Source of the DNA: Siphonodentalium dalli
Lineage: Eukaryota > Mollusca > Scaphopoda > Gadilida > Siphonodentaliidae
Direction: 5' to 3'
Assembly: GCA_032622095.1 (NCBI GenBank)
Contig: CP136063.1
Span: forward strand, 13,307,814 to 13,371,813
DNA length: 64,000 bases
Shown: positions 47,905-60,694 of the stretch, in pieces
Layout: the number at the start of each line of letters is the position of its first letter
Position numbering within the stretch: the stretch's first letter is position 1
Position numbers and translations under genes: made by a program
The notes under the pieces: model-generated
Told to the model about the DNA's origin: nothing
Database searches by the model: none
The model's input: only the letters and a program-made list of their open reading frames with translations

Positions 47905-50115
47905 CTTCCACTAACTCGCAAGTAGCTAGGAAAAATTTGAATGTATTTCAACCACGATCGACCTACAAATTCTAAGAAATATCTCTGAAAAAAAAAACAA
48001 ATGTCGCTTTAACTAACTGGAATAAAAAATAATTCAAGTCCAAACCTACAAGAGAATTCGGGGAAAAAAATCACTAAGTGTAAAGGTCAAAGTAATAGAC
48101 TAAACTCAATATCTGAAAAACCGACGCGCTGAAATTTATACAGAAAAACCTAAGTATTTTCTGCCTACCAACTCAGAAATCACTGAAAAACAAAATTCAT
48201 TTTGTAATTAAACCTGCGGAAAAAAAAACAATTCTGCGGAAAAATTTAATTTCTGAAAAATTCTCAAGTCCAACTACGTAAGAAAATTTCTGAAAAATAA
48301 AAATTTCTCAAGTTTGCTGTAAATCAGAACACTGTAAGTCACCTACAATTTAACTACCAAGCTAATACCTACAAATCGCATCAAAATTCAAAATTAATCT
48401 GCGATTAAATATTCAAGTCACCTATTTCCGCTCGCTATCTGACGTCAACTGAAAAAATTTCTAAGTCAGATCTAACCTGATCAATCACACACTACAAACT
48501 CAACAATGGAAAAATAAATTAATTTTCCACGACGTCACCAATAAGTCACCTAATTTCAAGTTAATTGTGCCGTCCGGCGACAAAACTGAAATATAATCAA
48601 TCACGTGTTGACACAACAACACAAATGAATATTAACATTCACCGTCAACTGAAAGTTGATTCGAAAAATTATTTTCCGAACTTGCTCTGAAAAATCACCT
48701 ATTTTCGAGCTATATACTCCACTGTCAACTACAAAATTCTCAAATCACAATTCACCGTCACTGAAAATCAATAAAGATTTTTACAATCACCTATTGTCGC
48801 ACTATAAATTCACCGTCGTCTGAAAATTTGAACACAAATTTCACTTCCGCTTGCATGCTAAGTGTGGACTGGCTGAAAATTTGCAAGTTTTCTTGCCGAC
48901 AACTGCTACTAATTAGTTTGGTTAAGTTAACTTCCACCTAATTAGTGTTGTGAAGAATTTAATTCATGCACCTATCTGATGAAATGAGATGAAAGCAAGC
49001 ACGATGCGTACTCGGCTCACAAAAAAAAAAATTCAGTGGGAAAGAGGGTGTGGCAGGGGAGGGGTCAGGGTTGACTCACCGTTAACCTGAGACTCCGACA
49101 ACTGCAGACTCCGACACCAACTTACCATGTCACGACTATCAACAAACCAAGATGACAACACCTGCTTGTAATACCAGAACTAGTTGGGACAATTTGTCCA
49201 ACACCGGGTCTGAAAACTACTAACTTATTAATGCAAAGTCAGAATTGCATTGCATAATGTTGGAGACAAAAGGTATTTATCACACCGTCACAAAAAAGTG
49301 ACGACCGAATGTCAAGAAATTTGAAATATTCTCAACCAATTTCGGTTTCAGAAAATCTCTGGTAATATGCAATGATATTCCCCTTGCAATTTATAAGCTG
49401 ACATTTGGCCTACATGTATGCATTTATCAACAGATGTCACTTTATGACAATATTTCAGTCAAAGAATAAACTTTGACAGCAAACAATACATAATGTGTGG
49501 CTGGACTGATATATTATATACCTAACTACACCTATAGTTACCTAAACAAAAGCTAATAATTAGCTTTAAAGGCTACTAAAGTTGATCAGAATATTTGAAA
49601 ACAAACTCACGTGTTACTGTTTACATTTTTGTGTTCTGACCAAAATGTGACCCAGTTGAAACGAAACGAAACCACGGACTACCAAAATCCGGAAAACACC
49701 ACTTTACCGGGTTTCAATTTACCAAAATCCGGACCACAAAATATTGGCAGAGTAACAAATCGAATTTAAAGTTTGGACTTTGCCCAAACGCTAAAAACGA
49801 CTAAACAGAGCTGACAATACACAAATTTAGACATAATTATAATATTGAAGGAATACAGCCACACCAAAACAATGTGCTTACAATTTCACTGAATAACATG
49901 AAAATTTTACAAAATTTATCAAATTTTCAACAGAATTTGTGTTTTTATGCATTTTTTAGCATAAAACTGTTCAAATCTGATTGTCTCTTCCACTCCAACG
50001 CTGAATATCTCCAGAAATCCTGATTGTCATTTTTTCAGACCGAAAACACGAAATTTCACCAAGTTCCAATTTTCTCACCAATTTCAAAGTTCCACACTAT
50101 ACTCAGAGATTAAAG
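47905..50115 (-). other. Unusually long gypsy 5' leader
   Basis: About 2.2 kb lie between the primer-binding site and the ATG. It is A-rich on the plus strand with many CTGAAAAATTT-like words, and it has no long frame. If this element once had a separate gag/capsid gene, it would be expected here, but I see none. Confidence 0.6.
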
Positions 50116-50133
50116 CTATACACGTGGGCGCCA
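50116..50133 (-). promoter_or_regulatory. Primer-binding site of the gypsy element
   Basis: One base inside the LTR the minus strand reads TGGCGCCCACGTG. TGGCGCCC is complementary to tRNA 3' ends ending GGGCGCCA, a common retroelement primer type. Confidence 0.75.
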
Positions 50134-50134
50134 T

Positions 50135-51267
50135 TGTGGTAGAGCACAGGGGTGGGTCTTAAGTGAACCATCAGTCGCTATATCACAAAACATTTATGGG
50201 CTCTGAGTCTCAACATCTGGCAGGGTATATAGAAACACTACGCCTACCTTTAAAAGTCTTCATCATGCATTTATTGAATATTCATTCTATACCAAACGGA
50301 ACACATCCAACAAGCATCACACATGGATGACATCACAACACATCTTTATAAACAGCTTGACAGCAACATCACAACATCACATCGAGCATCAAACATCAGA
50401 CATCAAATCGAGAAAAAGGACCCTGGTGAACAAATACATAGGTTGTAGTTGCTGCAGAATAAATATCCAGTATGGATATTAATAAATATATGAAATGTGA
50501 TTGTGTCAATAAACCAACTTCCCTATTGTCGATATAAACAACTATTTTGACACAATCCTAACTGTGACGAACAGTTAGAAATAAAACCTACATGCTAGTA
50601 TAAAAAGGGTGATTATGAACGCAGTGTGCGATTTCCAACTTCACTAAACTATTGGGCAAATATATATTGCAAATGTGATGTAGTTCTAAACATCCAAAAC
50701 GAAGACAATAGTATTAAAATACAGATATAATAATGGGTAAAAACGTAACAGAATATCACATACCATATCGTTGGAATATAGGTCAAGATGTCATAACGTA
50801 GTTTACATTAAACTATATAACTTCTACATTCTTCAGGCATAGAAGAATGTACGCTTACACTGAGTGTGTCACGAACGGGACGATGTTGTCGCATCGAACG
50901 ATAATTATGAACTGACAAAAGGCGGCAAATAAGCCTACCTGCGATTGGCTAAGACAAATTAGTATCAGACAGTTAGATCTAATATTGGGCGCTAACATAG
51001 ACAGAGTAGACTTAAGCGGGTAAGAGATTGGGATAAGTTAAGAATATGAAATAGCGAAATGCAGAACAGGTAATGCGGCTGGGGACGGGAAGTGTAAAGA
51101 ACGGAATAGCGCGAAATGGAATGAAATGGACCAAGTACGCGGAATGAAATGATAATGCAGCTATAAAATGTATATTAGTGAGTTAGGTATAATAACTTAG
51201 TTAGTATACATGTGTAGCATCTAATAAAGGCATATACTGTTTTGGTATATAAAGTAGCACTGTCACA
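50135..51267 (-). repeat. Gypsy LTR (5' LTR in element orientation)
   Basis: The sequence is identical to 41,015-42,147 over 1,133 bases by visual comparison. It is followed by the ATAA duplication. Confidence 0.95.
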
Positions 51268-51513
51268 ATAATACTGAGATATATTAGAGCAGAGCGGGAA
51301 TCTGATTGGCCGCTCCATCTAGACACCGTTGAGGAGATGATTCCTCTTTTCTTCGCAGCTAGACACCTGCATTATGCCAGATATTCATTATATTACCTGC
51401 GGTCAATGGAATCACTACCGGGTGATGTTCAGAAGCCATTCATGAAGGGTGAGCACACTATGCACCACAATAGTGGCATTTTTAATGGCATTTGGAGTGA
51501 CATGGCGATTGAG
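51268..51513 (+). pseudogene. PIN-element copy B protein, third piece
   Basis: Coding sequence resumes after the gypsy element: ILRYIRAERESDWPLHLD, MIPLFFAARHLHYARYSLYY, GEHTMHH and NGIWSDMAIET, aligned with copy A. It stops at a junction with LINE sequence right after the DMAIET codons. Confidence 0.7.
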
Positions 51514-53457
51514 ACCATCAAAAAAGTGGCTAATGTACAGTCCTTAGTTTTCTTATCATTATTACTAGCTACATCATTTAAAAGTTTAATTATAGAATGA
51601 ATAGTGGAGCGACCTTTACGAAACCCATATTGGTGAATGTAGAAGTTATCATCAAAGTATTCTGTTAAACGACTGCAAACCACTTTCTCAAGTACCTTTG
51701 AAAATATTGGAAGTATACTAATTGGACGATAATTTTTAACTAGAGTTTTTTTATTGGATTTGAATATTGGTATAATACTGGCTATTTTCATGTCCATAGG
51801 AACAATACCCTTTTCAATTGGTAGATTTATTATATGGCATAGAGGTGTAGATATTTCACTTATAGTTTCTTTAAGAAGACTTGTTGTTATTCAACTATTA
51901 TCCTTGCTAGTCTTATTTTTCATATTTTTCACAATAGTATTCAATTCTTCTATGTTGGTTCATCAAGATAATGTGTAAAGTCATTATCCACGTTTTTGCT
52001 ATTTTTTACCTGATTCTCGCAATCCAATAGTTGAGACAAAATTGTTAAATTCTTCTGCTATTTGATATATATTCTGTATTTGTTTACCATCAATGTTAAA
52101 ACTTTGGGGGTACTTCAGCTTTTTATTTGAATGCTGGATAACTTCCCTCAGAATATCCCATGTTTTCTTCATATCACTTTTATACATATGTAACCTACTA
52201 TTATAATAATCTTTTTTTATACATCTTTTGACGCGATTAAAATATCGACAGTAGTTTTTGTTGTTTTCTATGTTGATGCCTGTTGGAGACCTCAATTGTT
52301 TTCTATATAATTTTCCTTTTTCTATTGACGACTGCAATAGGCCTTTGTTCATCCAAGGCTGTTGTTTTTAGAATTTTTTGTTAATTTTGTTTAGCGGTAA
52401 GGCAATGTCATAAGCATTTGTATAAACTTCCATGAATGATTGATATGACTCATCTACGGGTGACGATTGGAAAATTATTTCAAAATCTGCAGATGATAGC
52501 AATCGCTTAGAACAAGATATGTTATCTGCATCAAAGACTCTATTCCAAATGGATTCACGGCCACCTTTTGGCATTTTGGGGGTATCTTTTTGGCGATAAA
52601 ATGTTGCGAAGTGGTCACTCACATCTGCTATTATTATTCCAGATTGAAATTCATTAACTGGGTCATTTGAGAGTATCTGGTCAATAAGGGTTGCTCAATG
52701 TGATGTTACACGTGTGGGTTTGAGAATAGTAGGCATAAAACCATCTGTGATTACTTCATCAATAAATTCATTTGTTTTAACATGTTGTCCAAATTTCAGG
52801 TCTATATTAAAATCCCCCATTAAAAAACTTGTTTTGTGTTCAGATTGTATTCTACTCATAATTTCTTTCATTAATTTGATAAATATGTCTATATCTTCTT
52901 TTGGTTGAGAATTAGGTTTATAAATAATACCAGTTATATAGGATTTCCTAGTTGGTTCAATTATTTCAATGAAAAGAGATTCGAACAATTGTGGGACAAA
53001 AACTGATAAGTCATCTCTAACCTTCTAGTTTAGGTCAGATCTTATTAACATTCCAACTCCTCCTCTGGAATCATCATCTACCGGCCTACATTTTCTTATC
53101 AATGGATGATACCCTTCCATAGAAAAATCAATATTATCTGGTGCTCTAAATAGTTCTGTGAGCCCTATCAGTCCAAATTTTACAGTATTATTTTGAAGTT
53201 CAAACATAAGTGTGCTGAATGAATCCCAATTAGCGTTAAGACTTTGACAATTTAAGTTAAACACGGATATATTGCTCTTTGTTTTAGTTACTATATGGTA
53301 TTCATCTGGTGAGTAGTAGTGAGTTGTTCGTATATCGTTAATTGGGTTGTCGTCAAACTCTGTTTTTCGACAATTTTTTAATTTATATGTTTCCTTGAAA
53401 TTGAATTTGTTGTGATTCTCTATCTCATCGAACTTTAATGTCATTAGTTCAGCCATT
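51514..53457 (-). mobile_element. LINE (non-LTR) fragment: endonuclease and start of reverse transcriptase
   Basis: From ATG 53,456, minus-strand frames encode an APE-type endonuclease (NLNCQSL, GLTE, RGGVGMLIRSDL, GIIYKPNS, MGDFNIDL, then a SDH word near 52,625). A linker (KKDYYNSRLHMYKSDMKKTW) follows, then the start of a reverse transcriptase (NYRPISILPIFSKVLEKVV, QYGFRKGRSTIHSI). Stops and frameshifts near 53,024, 52,690, 52,365 and 51,998 break it. It ends just before the first catalytic Asp block of the reverse transcriptase, so it is cut at its 3' side. The type is I/CR1/jockey-like; the exact clade is not assigned. Confidence 0.8.
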
Positions 53458-54270
53458 ATCTATAGTAAATGATTGTAACATGAAAAGAAAGGCAACAACT
53501 ATAGCTATGGCAAAATAGCATGCAATGTTGTTTATATGAAAATAAGAATATAATCCAGGTAAACCATGGGAGCACAAACTTGCCACAAAGCCAGAAAATA
53601 AAGATAACTAATAATGAACAAAAAAAATCTATTGGTTTCTCACCAATGTGCGTATAAATTGCACCATTTATCTTTATCCCCAATCCCTAACCCAGATTTA
53701 CGCCAAACACATCATTGAATGTAATATTTGCTGATGCATTGTCTTTTAAATGTGTTTGCAGAAACAAATCAATTATCTTATCCATAATCCAAATTGAAGT
53801 TCCAATATATGCTTTCAAGTTTTATATCTGTTACTGATAAAATTGATTATAAGTTACCTTGGAAATGGGTGTGTTTCTTGTTTAGAGAGACATAGTTTGA
53901 GAATAAATGTTGTCACAATACATACATATATATAGTGCTGACATAAAAGGCCGTAACTGGTCCTAAATCTGAATCTGGCTAAACACTATATAAATTTGCA
54001 AATCCACTGCCATTTAAATATTCTTAAAATATATTCATAATGAGATGGTTATGTTACCTCATCCATTTGAATTTCACTGTTACTAGTTTCATTTACTAGA
54101 ACTGATTTAAAATTACCTTGGAATTGGTGTTTGTTATTATAGAGACAAAGTCTTGATAAACAAAGTTAATTTTACGATAAATATGAATCTGCAGCTATAA
54201 AAGCCGAGACGGTCACATCTTCCTGTTATTGTTCATCCACTGGACAAATGTATGAATATACGTGTAACCA
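53458..54270. other. LINE-adjacent non-coding DNA
   Basis: This may include the LINE 5'UTR. I recognise no gene or repeat. Confidence 0.4.
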
Positions 54271-54272
54271 CC

Positions 54273-54400
54273 CCTCCTAATTAAATTCGAAAGTTGAAGG
54301 GGTGTATAAGGTGAATACTATTTCGTTGAATGAGGTATGCTTTACCCATATGGCATACTCCTTCATGAAAATTTCGAAAGTTGGAAGGAGTATTAAAGGG
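54273..54400. repeat. Two related stem-loop motifs
   Basis: CCCCTCCTAATTAAATTCGA...AAGTTGAAGGGG at about 54,270-54,303 is followed by ACTCCTTCATG...TTCGAAAGTTGGAAGGAGT at about 54,357-54,395. Each forms a stem with a loop ending in TTCGAAAGTT. Their role is unknown. Confidence 0.55.
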
Positions 54401-54649
54401 AGGCATAGCTCCAGTTGGATGTGGCAGTCTTAGCGATGACATGCAGAAACAGATATAAATTTATCATATGTTAATGTTTATCTTTAAGCTTGTTGACGAT
54501 TTAACACAAATCAATCATACATGTACACATATATATATATAATAGACCGATTTCATAATTACAATACAGCAATGCACAAAGCAATTGACCACTCAACCAC
54601 AGCAGAACCATGGGCAACCCCTCAGGACCCAGTCAGAAACACGGCCTGC

Positions 54650-55280
54650 CGCCACTCAACGGAAAGCTCTCACATGCCCAACATCCCGTGGAGCGACCAT
54701 ATAAGTGTGACGTGTGTGAGGAATCATTATTTGCATGCATGATAGAACGCCACATATCCAACACCACGAGGAGCGACCATATAAGTGTGACGTGTGTGAT
54801 GAATCATTATCTGCATCCGTCATAGAACGCCACATGTCCAACACCCCGGGAGCGACCATATAAGTGTGACGTATGTGAGGAATCATCTGCATCTATCATA
54901 GAACGCCAAATGTCCAACACCCCGAGGAGCGACCATATAAGTGAGACGTTTGTGCCGAATCATCTGCATCCATCATAGAACGCCACATGCCCAACACCCA
55001 GAGGAGCGTCCATATAAGTGTGAGGAATCATTATCTGCATCCACCATAGAACGCCACATGTCCAACATCCCGAGGAGCGACCATATAAGTGTGACGTGTG
55101 TGATTAATCAGTATATGCATCCATCATAGAACGCCACATATCCAACATCCCTAGGAGCCACCATATACGTGTGACGTGTTTGAGGAATCATTATCTGCAT
55201 CCATCATAGAACGCCACATGTCCAACATCCATCCCGAGGAGCGACCATATAAGTGTGACGTGTGTGTTTCGCGTGTAGGC
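54650..55280 (+). repeat. Second 80-bp finger-derived array (about 8 units)
   Basis: Units share ATATAAGTGTGACGTGTGTG, GAATCATTATCTGCATCC and ATAGAACGCCACATGTCCAA with the 31.9-34.3 kb array but are more divergent. It ends abruptly at GTGACGTGTGTGTTTCGCG, about 55,270. Open frames across it are by-products. Confidence 0.85.
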
Positions 55281-55870
55281 ATATCTGAACGCCAAGGTTG
55301 GATAATTATTTATGTCAACCTGATAAAGAAAAGAAAAACAAAATATTACAATCCAATAATCCGAGTCCGAACAATACCATTAATTACAAAAGTACCATGA
55401 AACACACGCACATACTATGTATCATGCAAATGACCACATTGAGAATACTATCTCACACACAAATGCATACTAACACAAGGGTATATGAAACATATCACGA
55501 AGAAAATATGTCCAACTAGCAAACAGAAAACAATAACATATCCGTAGAAAATAGGTAAACATCTAAATGAAGATCAGATACCAAAAGCCGATTATACTGG
55601 CTTGACAGTATACGACGAAAAATCCCATGCAGATTAAATCATTAATACATATACATATAGGGCATACTACTCAATAAACATTAATAGCACAACTTCCAGA
55701 TGAAAATAATAAAGTAAACATACTCGTTGGTGGGATATATATATACATAAGGAAGTAATTATTCAATCCAGTTCATCTCAATCTGTCCAACCAACCGTTC
55801 AAATCAATTCACTAAACTCAAACTAAAATAGTTAGTATCCTGCATCAACAGCCTCTATTGAACCTTATCA
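55281..55870. other. No recognisable feature
   Basis: AT-rich sequence with no credible gene and no repeat that I could match. Confidence 0.5.
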
Positions 55871-55874
55871 CTAG

Positions 55875-56099
55875 TGATACAGGCACGTAGCCATGGGGAC
55901 AGCCTAATGATCTTTATCGTTATATGGTATTACCCGAATGGTCTGTTCTAAAAATAGACAAATAAAGGGCCCAATAAAATATTCGAAATCAAATCAATAT
56001 TAACTGATAGAAGCCTTTCCGGTCTTCAGTTCATATTTGCTATTTTATAACCACGCAAGTATTTAAATTTCGTTATTTAAAGAGATAAACCATCTTTAA
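55875..56099. mobile_element. TTAA MITE, copy 4, partial
   Basis: It matches the right part of the copy at 57,159-57,686 (CCGAATGGTC, GTTCTAAAAATAG, TTGATAGAAGC..TTTCCGG) and ends in the AAAGAGATAAACCATCTTTAA terminus. The left part is missing or diverged. Confidence 0.65.
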
Positions 56100-56119
56100 A
56101 TGTCACAAACTCCATTTCA

Positions 56120-57158
<1,039 letters not shown>

Positions 57159-57686
57159 TTAAAGGTGGATTATCTCTTTGTAAACATGTATTATATAGTT
57201 ACCGGGATATAAAATATTATATTTTAATCGAAGACTCCTCTCCGGAAATGCTTCTATCGATTAATATTAATTTTATTTCGAATATTTTCTGGTCTAAAAA
57301 GGTGTGTTTATTCAGCTAACGAACAATAGTGGATACTGTTAACAGAGACCAGAAATTATATTGTGCAATTTTGTCACAAATAAACGTTAATTATACTCAT
57401 TATCGCTTATATCTGTGGAACAAAACAATACAAACAACCAATATGTGACATTTGACATAAGTTGCGTAGCCGTAGGAACAGCCCAGTGCTCTATATCGCA
57501 ATACGGTCTCATCCGAATGGTCGGTTCTAAAAATAGTAACATAAATGGGCCCGATTTAATATTCGAAATAAAATCAATATTAATTGATAGAAGCTTTTCC
57601 GGACATAGGTCTTCAGTTCATATCTATTATTTTATACCCACGCAACTATTTAAAATTTGTTATTTAAAGAGATAATCCATCTTTAA
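57159..57686. mobile_element. TTAA-flanked MITE, copy 3 (full length)
   Basis: The 528-bp element is an inverted relative of 30,996-31,532. It starts TTAAAGGTGGATTATCTCTT and ends in the complement of TTAAAGATGGATTATCTCTT, with TTAA at both ends. The 86-codon open frame inside also occurs, with changes, in copy 1 on the opposite strand; I do not believe it is a gene. Confidence 0.85.
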
Positions 57687-59340
57687 TTGAATTAGATACA
57701 TGTAGATGGTAAAATATATTCAATAGTATATACAGCTAACACAAAGCATATATATGTACCCTTTCATAAAAATTCATAAAATTTGTATGGTTAACTGTCA
57801 TGACATATTCTTCACCCCACACAAAAGGAATATGGATAAATATTAATTGGATATTTCTATATCTGTATAAGTATACATACTTGTAACTTATTACAATGAT
57901 CTGAAACGCCCACTTGACAGCTTTTACAAATAACAATAACACACCACTTATATGTATACACGCATGCATCATTTATGGACCACTTCGGTGGAATAACATG
58001 AAAAATCCAAGATGTATAAGTATCCACATGAAAAGTTGTGCACCCGCGTTCAAAAATGTCAGCCTTAAGCCCCATATTTATATCATTTTGCTACTGCGGT
58101 ATCACACTAGCTAACAAACTCTCGCAAAAATTTAATTATGATATACTAAAGATAACGACGTCATATATACACGTATTATATACGCTAGTACATATAGTGT
58201 TCCCTTACCAGAATTAGATTCCAAGTAATAATCCCAGACGAAAAACATTTTTCATAAGCTAAACTTCCATTCACTGAGACGGAGAAGTAAAACCAAACGT
58301 GTACTGACCGACCGTCAAACAAAAAGGCTCAAACATTCGAGCACGATTTTTCCGTGTTGACATTATCAGGGGACACATGTGGGTGTTGGATCATGGCGCC
58401 GACCATTAGACCATAAATATAACACTGTCTGAATAAAATGGACCCCTCAAGGATCCCCATACACTCGATTCACCATACCAAAATAACTAGGTTAACAGTG
58501 TGATGGTCCAAAACAGTGACGTACATTCAGAAGCGTCTTTATGAGAATGCAAATAACTTGTCGGGAGTCTCACGAAATTGACTCATTACCGTGAGTAAAG
58601 TATTGCTATTCCAAATAGAACATTATAAACACGACCAAACACCATAACTGTGACTGCATGCATGTATACCTATATTATTCCTATAATAGTTAATGTGGGA
58701 CATACAATTCAGCCTTACACGTAGCCCTGTTTTGCAGACAGTTCCATTTTCTATATACATGTATGAAATTTTAATCCATAAGAAATTATATCAATAACGC
58801 AATGCAATGTGTCATATATAAGTAATTGTAAAATCTATTGAAATATCATTGAATCCTTTTACATTATATGTACAATTAAGTATTTATACTATGAATAGGT
58901 CTAGACACAATATTCGGTCCCCTGCAGCGACCTGACCACAACCACCACGTATACGAATTGTGAGCAAAAACAACTTTCTAAATTATTGTTTGTTCAGAAA
59001 ACCTGAGGCCATACCAGTTGAGGTCTATTCTTGTCATTATTCTGAAAAACCATATTAAATGGCATTTGGCTAGATCAAACAAGTCCACATGACTATAAGT
59101 ATCAATTGAATATGTTAATTCGGTGGAAATGATATGCACGTGCATTGTGGTGGTGGCCGGTGGGCGTTGTATGAGCTCTTTCTTGTTAATTGGTTACAGA
59201 TCTGAGTTTTGTTCGTCTTGTTTATATATTAAAATGATGTTTCCTATATTATGCACGCGGTGCGTGCATGGCTCGTTATTAATTCGAGTATGGGAGAACA
59301 ATAAGTAATGAATTAATCTCTGTTTCGCTCAGCACTACGC
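57687..59340. other. No recognisable feature
   Basis: I looked for genes and repeats on both strands and found only short frames without ATG or family resemblance. Confidence 0.45.
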
Positions 59341-59356
59341 TCCTGTTAGTAGTATT

Positions 59357-59586
59357 GGCTGACACTCTGGCCCACCCCCCTCGCTGCGGGACACTCTGTC
59401 CCGCAGAATTTGGTTTGGATTTTTTTCTGGCCCACCCCCCCCCCCCCTCGCTGCGGGACACTCTCGCCCATGGGCCAGAGTGTGCCGTAGGATTTGGTTT
59501 GGATTGTTCTGGCCCACCTACCTCGCTGCGGTGGGCCAGAAAAAATGCAAACCAAACCTCATGAGGGGTGGGCCAGAGTGTCAGCC
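59357..59586. mobile_element. Small foldback element with perfect 22-bp terminal inverted repeats
   Basis: GGCTGACACTCTGGCCCACC at 59,357 is mirrored by its complement ending at 59,586 (the perfect stem extends two bases further). Inside, a TCGCTGCGGGACACTCT module and an AATTTGGTTTGGAT module repeat two or three times. The latter appears once inverted as GCAAACCAAACC. I saw no clear target-site duplication. Poly-C runs of 6 and 13 bases occur within it. Confidence 0.7.
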
Positions 59587-59667
59587 CATGGTCGGTCTAG
59601 AGGTTGTGTTAGATTCCAAAAAGTAAAGTGAGCGCTTCGAAGAGTTTTTTTTTACAGAAAAGATCAT

Positions 59668-59759
59668 AATTTATTAATGCTTCTATTTTTCTCGGATTCT
59701 AATGGCTGAACTAACTGAACTTATAATCATACCGAGAAAAATCGAGGCATTAGTAAATT
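59668..59759. repeat. Imperfect palindrome, 28-bp arms
   Basis: AATTTATTAATGCTTCTATT...TTCTCGG (59,668-59,695) pairs with CCGAGAAAAATCGAGGCATT...AGTAAATT (59,732-59,759) around a 36-base loop. Outer GAGCGCTTCGAAG and CTTCGAA..GCGC words suggest the symmetry extends to about 59,623 and 59,835. Confidence 0.6.
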
Positions 59760-59900
59760 GTGCTACTTTACCAGTGCATTTTTAACAAAAGCGAAAGTCT
59801 TCGAATAAATTCGAAGACGCTAGCGCTGTGAAAATGGGCATGCAAGAGTCATCTGATAGCAGGTTTTGTGTGGCCCTGAAAAGGGCCGTTTTACGTCAGA

Positions 59901-60385
59901 TCACAAGCAAAGTGGATAAGGAGTCTTTAGGAACTCAAATCCATCCTGTTGATCCAACTCCCGAAACACAAGCGAACCCTCGATGAGAGATGGAAATATA
60001 CCTTGGGGTACACTCACACCCTTCTGTATTGCTTTTTCTCTCTCCAAAACAGGAGCTTTCTCTGCAGAAGGGTTGCCGCCACCGTAAGTAAGACATCTGT
60101 TGTCCCAAGCCATTCGATATGTTCTATCTCCTGTCCACTGAACAGTGTAGGATTGCGAGCCCAAGTTGCACAGACAAAAGTGAATAGTTCAAAGAACTTT
60201 TCACCTGTACAATACACTGCCCAGGAAAGGGCCTCCCACACCGCAATGTCCATCGGGGCCGATACACGGATGGCTCTGACATAAGATCCAAGATCAGTAG
60301 CAGCGTATTCCATCGTGGAGAAAATGATATACTCTAAATGGGATTTATTATATGTAAAACGCGCGGGCTTGCTTGGCGACGTCAT
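59901..60385 (-). pseudogene. Unrecognised protein-coding relic
   Basis: A minus-strand frame starts at ATG 60,385 (MTSPSKPARF) and reads sensibly through EALSWAVYCTGEKFFELF to about EIEHIEWLGTTDVLLT. After that, the other frame (60,110-59,901: NPSAEKAPVLEREKAIQKG, FPSLIEGSLVFRELD) looks more protein-like. A frameshift or small splice in the 60,090-60,110 region would join them into about 150 residues. I do not recognise the family. It lies 310 bases downstream of the Polinton protease on the same strand, so it may be part of the Polinton, but that is only position. Confidence 0.35.
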
Positions 60386-60499
60386 TGTGTTTTTCTACAT
60401 TTCCCCAAACGTCAATTCAAATGTGTTTCTTTTTGGTGAATTAAGATCTTCATCGACAATGCCGAAGACGATCATTAAAAACAGACACTGTTTTTCAAC

Positions 60500-60694
60500 A
60501 ACTTAACTTTTATTTTTGAATTAAGAATCAACATATTTACAACTGATCATAAATTTATCATATTTACAATCCATAATTGGTAATGCAATGAACATATTTT
60601 ACATTTGGTAATACATTTCATCATTAACAATCAACATATTTACAATTGATTATGATTATAACATATTTAAACAATTGGTAATGAACACATTTTA
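60500..60694. repeat. AT-rich imperfect repeat downstream of the Polinton protease
   Basis: The words AACATATTTACAATTGAT and AATTGGTAATG recur three or four times between 60,530 and 60,690. Confidence 0.6.

Larger units (their letters stand above)
41015..51267 (-). mobile_element. Complete, young Ty3/gypsy retrotransposon
   Basis: The 10,253-bp element has 1,133-bp LTRs that are identical as far as I can compare them, TGTG...CACA ends and a flanking ATAA duplication (41,011-41,014 and 51,268-51,271). The minus strand carries one uninterrupted 1,688-codon pol-type frame, a primer-binding site next to the right LTR and a polypurine tract next to the left LTR. It inserted into PIN-element copy B. 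Identical LTRs mean very recent insertion, and it may still be active. Confidence 0.92.
34303..51513 (+). mobile_element. PIN-element copy B, interrupted by two LTR elements and cut by a LINE
   Basis: The 5' terminus (AGTCTAGCAGCCAAG) at 34,303 lies within a unit of the 80-bp array. The parts are 34,303-36,612, 40,723-41,014 and 51,268-51,513. The gaps are a BEL/Pao-like element and a Ty3/gypsy element. The right boundary at about 51,513 is a junction with a LINE fragment. The C-terminal half, with the PIN-like and CXC parts, is not in the window. Confidence 0.75.

Noticed and set aside
51754-51978. Plus-strand 74-codon frame with hydrophobic stretches
   Set aside because: It is antisense of the LINE reverse-transcriptase part.
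57415-57675. 86-codon frame, also seen as a 92-codon frame near 31,269
   Set aside because: It lies inside the TTAA MITE and its partner copies have disrupting changes; a non-coding MITE is the better reading.
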